Made by a program: the position numbers and the translations under genes. The notes beneath the pieces are model-generated. The model did not search any database. It was not told the DNA's origin and was given only the letters and a program-made list of their open reading frames with translations. Source: Knufia peltigerae (lineage: Eukaryota > Ascomycota > Eurotiomycetes > Chaetothyriales > Trichomeriaceae). From it: 64,000 bases of DNA. The stretch spans positions 141,880 to 205,879 of the forward strand of contig JAPDRN010000061.1 of assembly GCA_030247855.1 (NCBI GenBank), in the 5' to 3' direction. The first letter of the stretch is position 1. The number at the start of each line of letters is the position of its first letter. Below, in pieces: positions 62,811-64,000 of the stretch.

Positions 62811-63923
62811 ATGGCACCAAAAGTCCGTGTCGGGATTGTCGGCCTGTCCAGTAAACCGGGTGCGTGGGCGACGTTGGCTCACCTGCCCCGACTGGCTTCG
62901 TCACCAAACTACCAGATTGTGGCATTGTGCAACTCGTCGTTGGAGTCGACCAAAGCCGCCATCAAAGCGCACAACCTCCCGCCGACGACCAAGGCGTACG
63001 ACACGTACGAGGCGCTCGCGGCGGACCCGGACGTCGACCTGTACGTGGTGTCGACCCGAGCCGACACTCACTATGACGTCGCGATGCCGGCTTTGAGGGC
63101 AGGGCGCAACGTCTTTGTGGAATGGCCCCTCGCCGCCACCACCGAGCAGGCGAGGGAGATGGCGGCGGTGGCCAAGGAGAAGAACCTCCGGACCGTCATC
63201 GGCCTGCAAGGGCGCATGGCGCCGAGCGTGAGGAAGGTCAAGGAGCTGGTCGACACGGGCGCGATCGGGGAGATTCACAGCGTCAACTACCAGGGGGCCA
63301 TCCACGTGTGGCAGAACAACGCGGCGGGCCAGAGGTACCACTACTTCATGGACCGGACCGTGGGAGGGAACCTACTGACGATATACGGGGGGCACGTGCT
63401 CGACTCGATCCTCTACGCGGTCGGGGAGCTGAAGCCGGGCAGCTACACGCCCATGGCGGTCAACTTGAGGCCCCGGATGCACGTCATGAAGGACGACGGG
63501 TCGCTGTCGGAGGAACTGTACGACAAGGACACACCCGACCAGATCCTCCTGCAGGGAAGGTTGGACAGACACCCTTCGGCCGCGTTCAGCTTCCACCTCA
63601 GAGCTGGGGACCGGTTCATCGGCTGCCCCGGGTCGACGTGGAGAATATACGGGACCAAAGGGGAACTGGCCGTCGAGTTTGCCAGTGCCGGGCCACAAAT
63701 GGCCAAGGCCGTCAGCATGCGGTTCTCGAATGCCGAAAAGGGTGTGGTCGAGGATATCGACGTCGACGAGGGTGGCGATGAGTGGACCGGGTTGCCGACA
63801 CAGGGCCAAAACATTGGTCGTCTGTACGAGGCGTACGCTCAGGGTCAGCCTTATGGGGATTTCGACCTTGCCGTCAAGAGGCACGAGTTGATTGATGAAT
63901 TCTGGGCTAGTCTGTCACTTTGA
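62811..63923 (+). CDS. Gal80-like protein of the Gfo/Idh/MocA oxidoreductase family
   Basis: A single-exon protein of 370 residues starting at the ATG at 62811 (AAAAATGGC). The N-terminal Rossmann fold begins KVRVGIVGLSSKPGAWAT, and the C-terminal alpha/beta half starts near residue 130. The segments VFVEWPLA, LRTVIGLQGRMAPSVRKVKE, GAIGEIHSVNYQG, TPDQILLQGRL and WRIYGTKGELAVEF line up with yeast Gal80 from memory. The canonical EKP motif of active family members is Glu104-Trp105-Pro106, so the catalytic lysine is absent, as in Gal80. A regulatory or NAD(P)-sensing role is therefore more likely than dehydrogenase activity, although filamentous fungi lack the yeast GAL switch. The substrate or partner is unknown. 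Confidence 0.85.
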   Translation: MAPKVRVGIVGLSSKPGAWATLAHLPRLASSPNYQIVALCNSSLESTKAAIKAHNLPPTTKAYDTYEALAADPDVDLYVVSTRADTHYDVAMPALRAGRNVFVEWPLAATTEQAREMAAVAKEKNLRTVIGLQGRMAPSVRKVKELVDTGAIGEIHSVNYQGAIHVWQNNAAGQRYHYFMDRTVGGNLLTIYGGHVLDSILYAVGELKPGSYTPMAVNLRPRMHVMKDDGSLSEELYDKDTPDQILLQGRLDRHPSAAFSFHLRAGDRFIGCPGSTWRIYGTKGELAVEFASAGPQMAKAVSMRFSNAEKGVVEDIDVDEGGDEWTGLPTQGQNIGRLYEAYAQGQPYGDFDLAVKRHELIDEFWASLSL

Positions 63924-63971
63924 TATACCTAGGTAGGTATGTTATACAGTAACCCGTACATATGAGGGTAA

Positions 63972-64000
63972 CGAGTAATGTGTGTATGTGTGTGTGTGTG
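63972..64000. repeat. TG-rich microsatellite at window edge
   Basis: A GTGTGTATGTGTGTGTGTGT-type tract running off the window end, about 50 bp after the Gal80-like stop. Confidence 0.85.

Noticed and set aside
63960..64000. Telomere-like TG-rich end
   Set aside because: It is a plain TG/TATG microsatellite at the window edge, not the fungal TTAGGG repeat.

Overview
The window is a piece of a filamentous ascomycete genome (Pezizomycotina). The grounds are short introns of about 45-160 bp with GTRNGT donors and CTRAC-type branch sites, Gln- and Ser/Thr-rich low-complexity proteins, and a set of typical fungal genes: a TOK-type K+ channel, a mannoprotein-like GH16 glucanase, an Ime2-type kinase, EFM7, SGF29, KTI12 and an Stc1-domain protein. 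A Eurotiomycete such as a black yeast is my guess, not something shown. Twenty-one protein genes look intact, on both strands, without operons. No tRNA, rRNA or CRISPR array was found.

Left end (1-2.7 kb): a graveyard of secondary-metabolism genes. It holds a polyketide-synthase acyl-carrier domain that has lost its pantetheine serine (minus strand), the first residues of an FSH-type serine hydrolase (plus), and a frameshifted, internally deleted thioester-reductase domain (plus). Then (3.5-14.4 kb) come a GNAT acetyltransferase, an APH-fold phosphotransferase, a small unknown gene, palmitoyl-protein thioesterase, a RING protein and a Cys-bearing hypothetical.

Middle (16.6-43.1 kb): a membrane-anchored GH16 enzyme, the eEF1A methyltransferase EFM7, a Gln-rich protein, the Elongator partner KTI12, a C2H2 transcription factor with an unusual array of CCTGGG(A/T) words upstream, a GABA/amino-acid permease, an intracellular bacterial-type GH13 amylase, a TOK channel and a large disordered protein with a conserved fungal domain.

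Repeat-rich stretch (43.1-51.3 kb): a MITE relic, a broken gene of an unnamed fungal family with a nuclease-like motif, the four-exon Stc1-domain gene, and about 3.5 kb with nothing supported. Related MITE copies lie near 29.7 and 40.1 kb, and a weak one near 4.7 kb.

Right end (51.3-64 kb): compact housekeeping genes. They are Ime2-like kinase, a probable mitochondrial membrane protein, GTP cyclohydrolase II (riboflavin), an NTF2-fold protein, SGF29 (SAGA), phosphomannose isomerase, and a Gal80-like member of the Gfo/Idh/MocA family without the catalytic lysine. RIB1/NTF2-like and SGF29/PMI are divergent pairs sharing short promoters.

The most noteworthy points are the mutated biosynthetic relics, the dispersed palindromic word TACGGAGTA in noncoding DNA, the MITE family with about 47-bp inverted ends, the CCTGGG array, the Stc1 gene with a 27-bp exon, and the Gal80-like sensor candidate.
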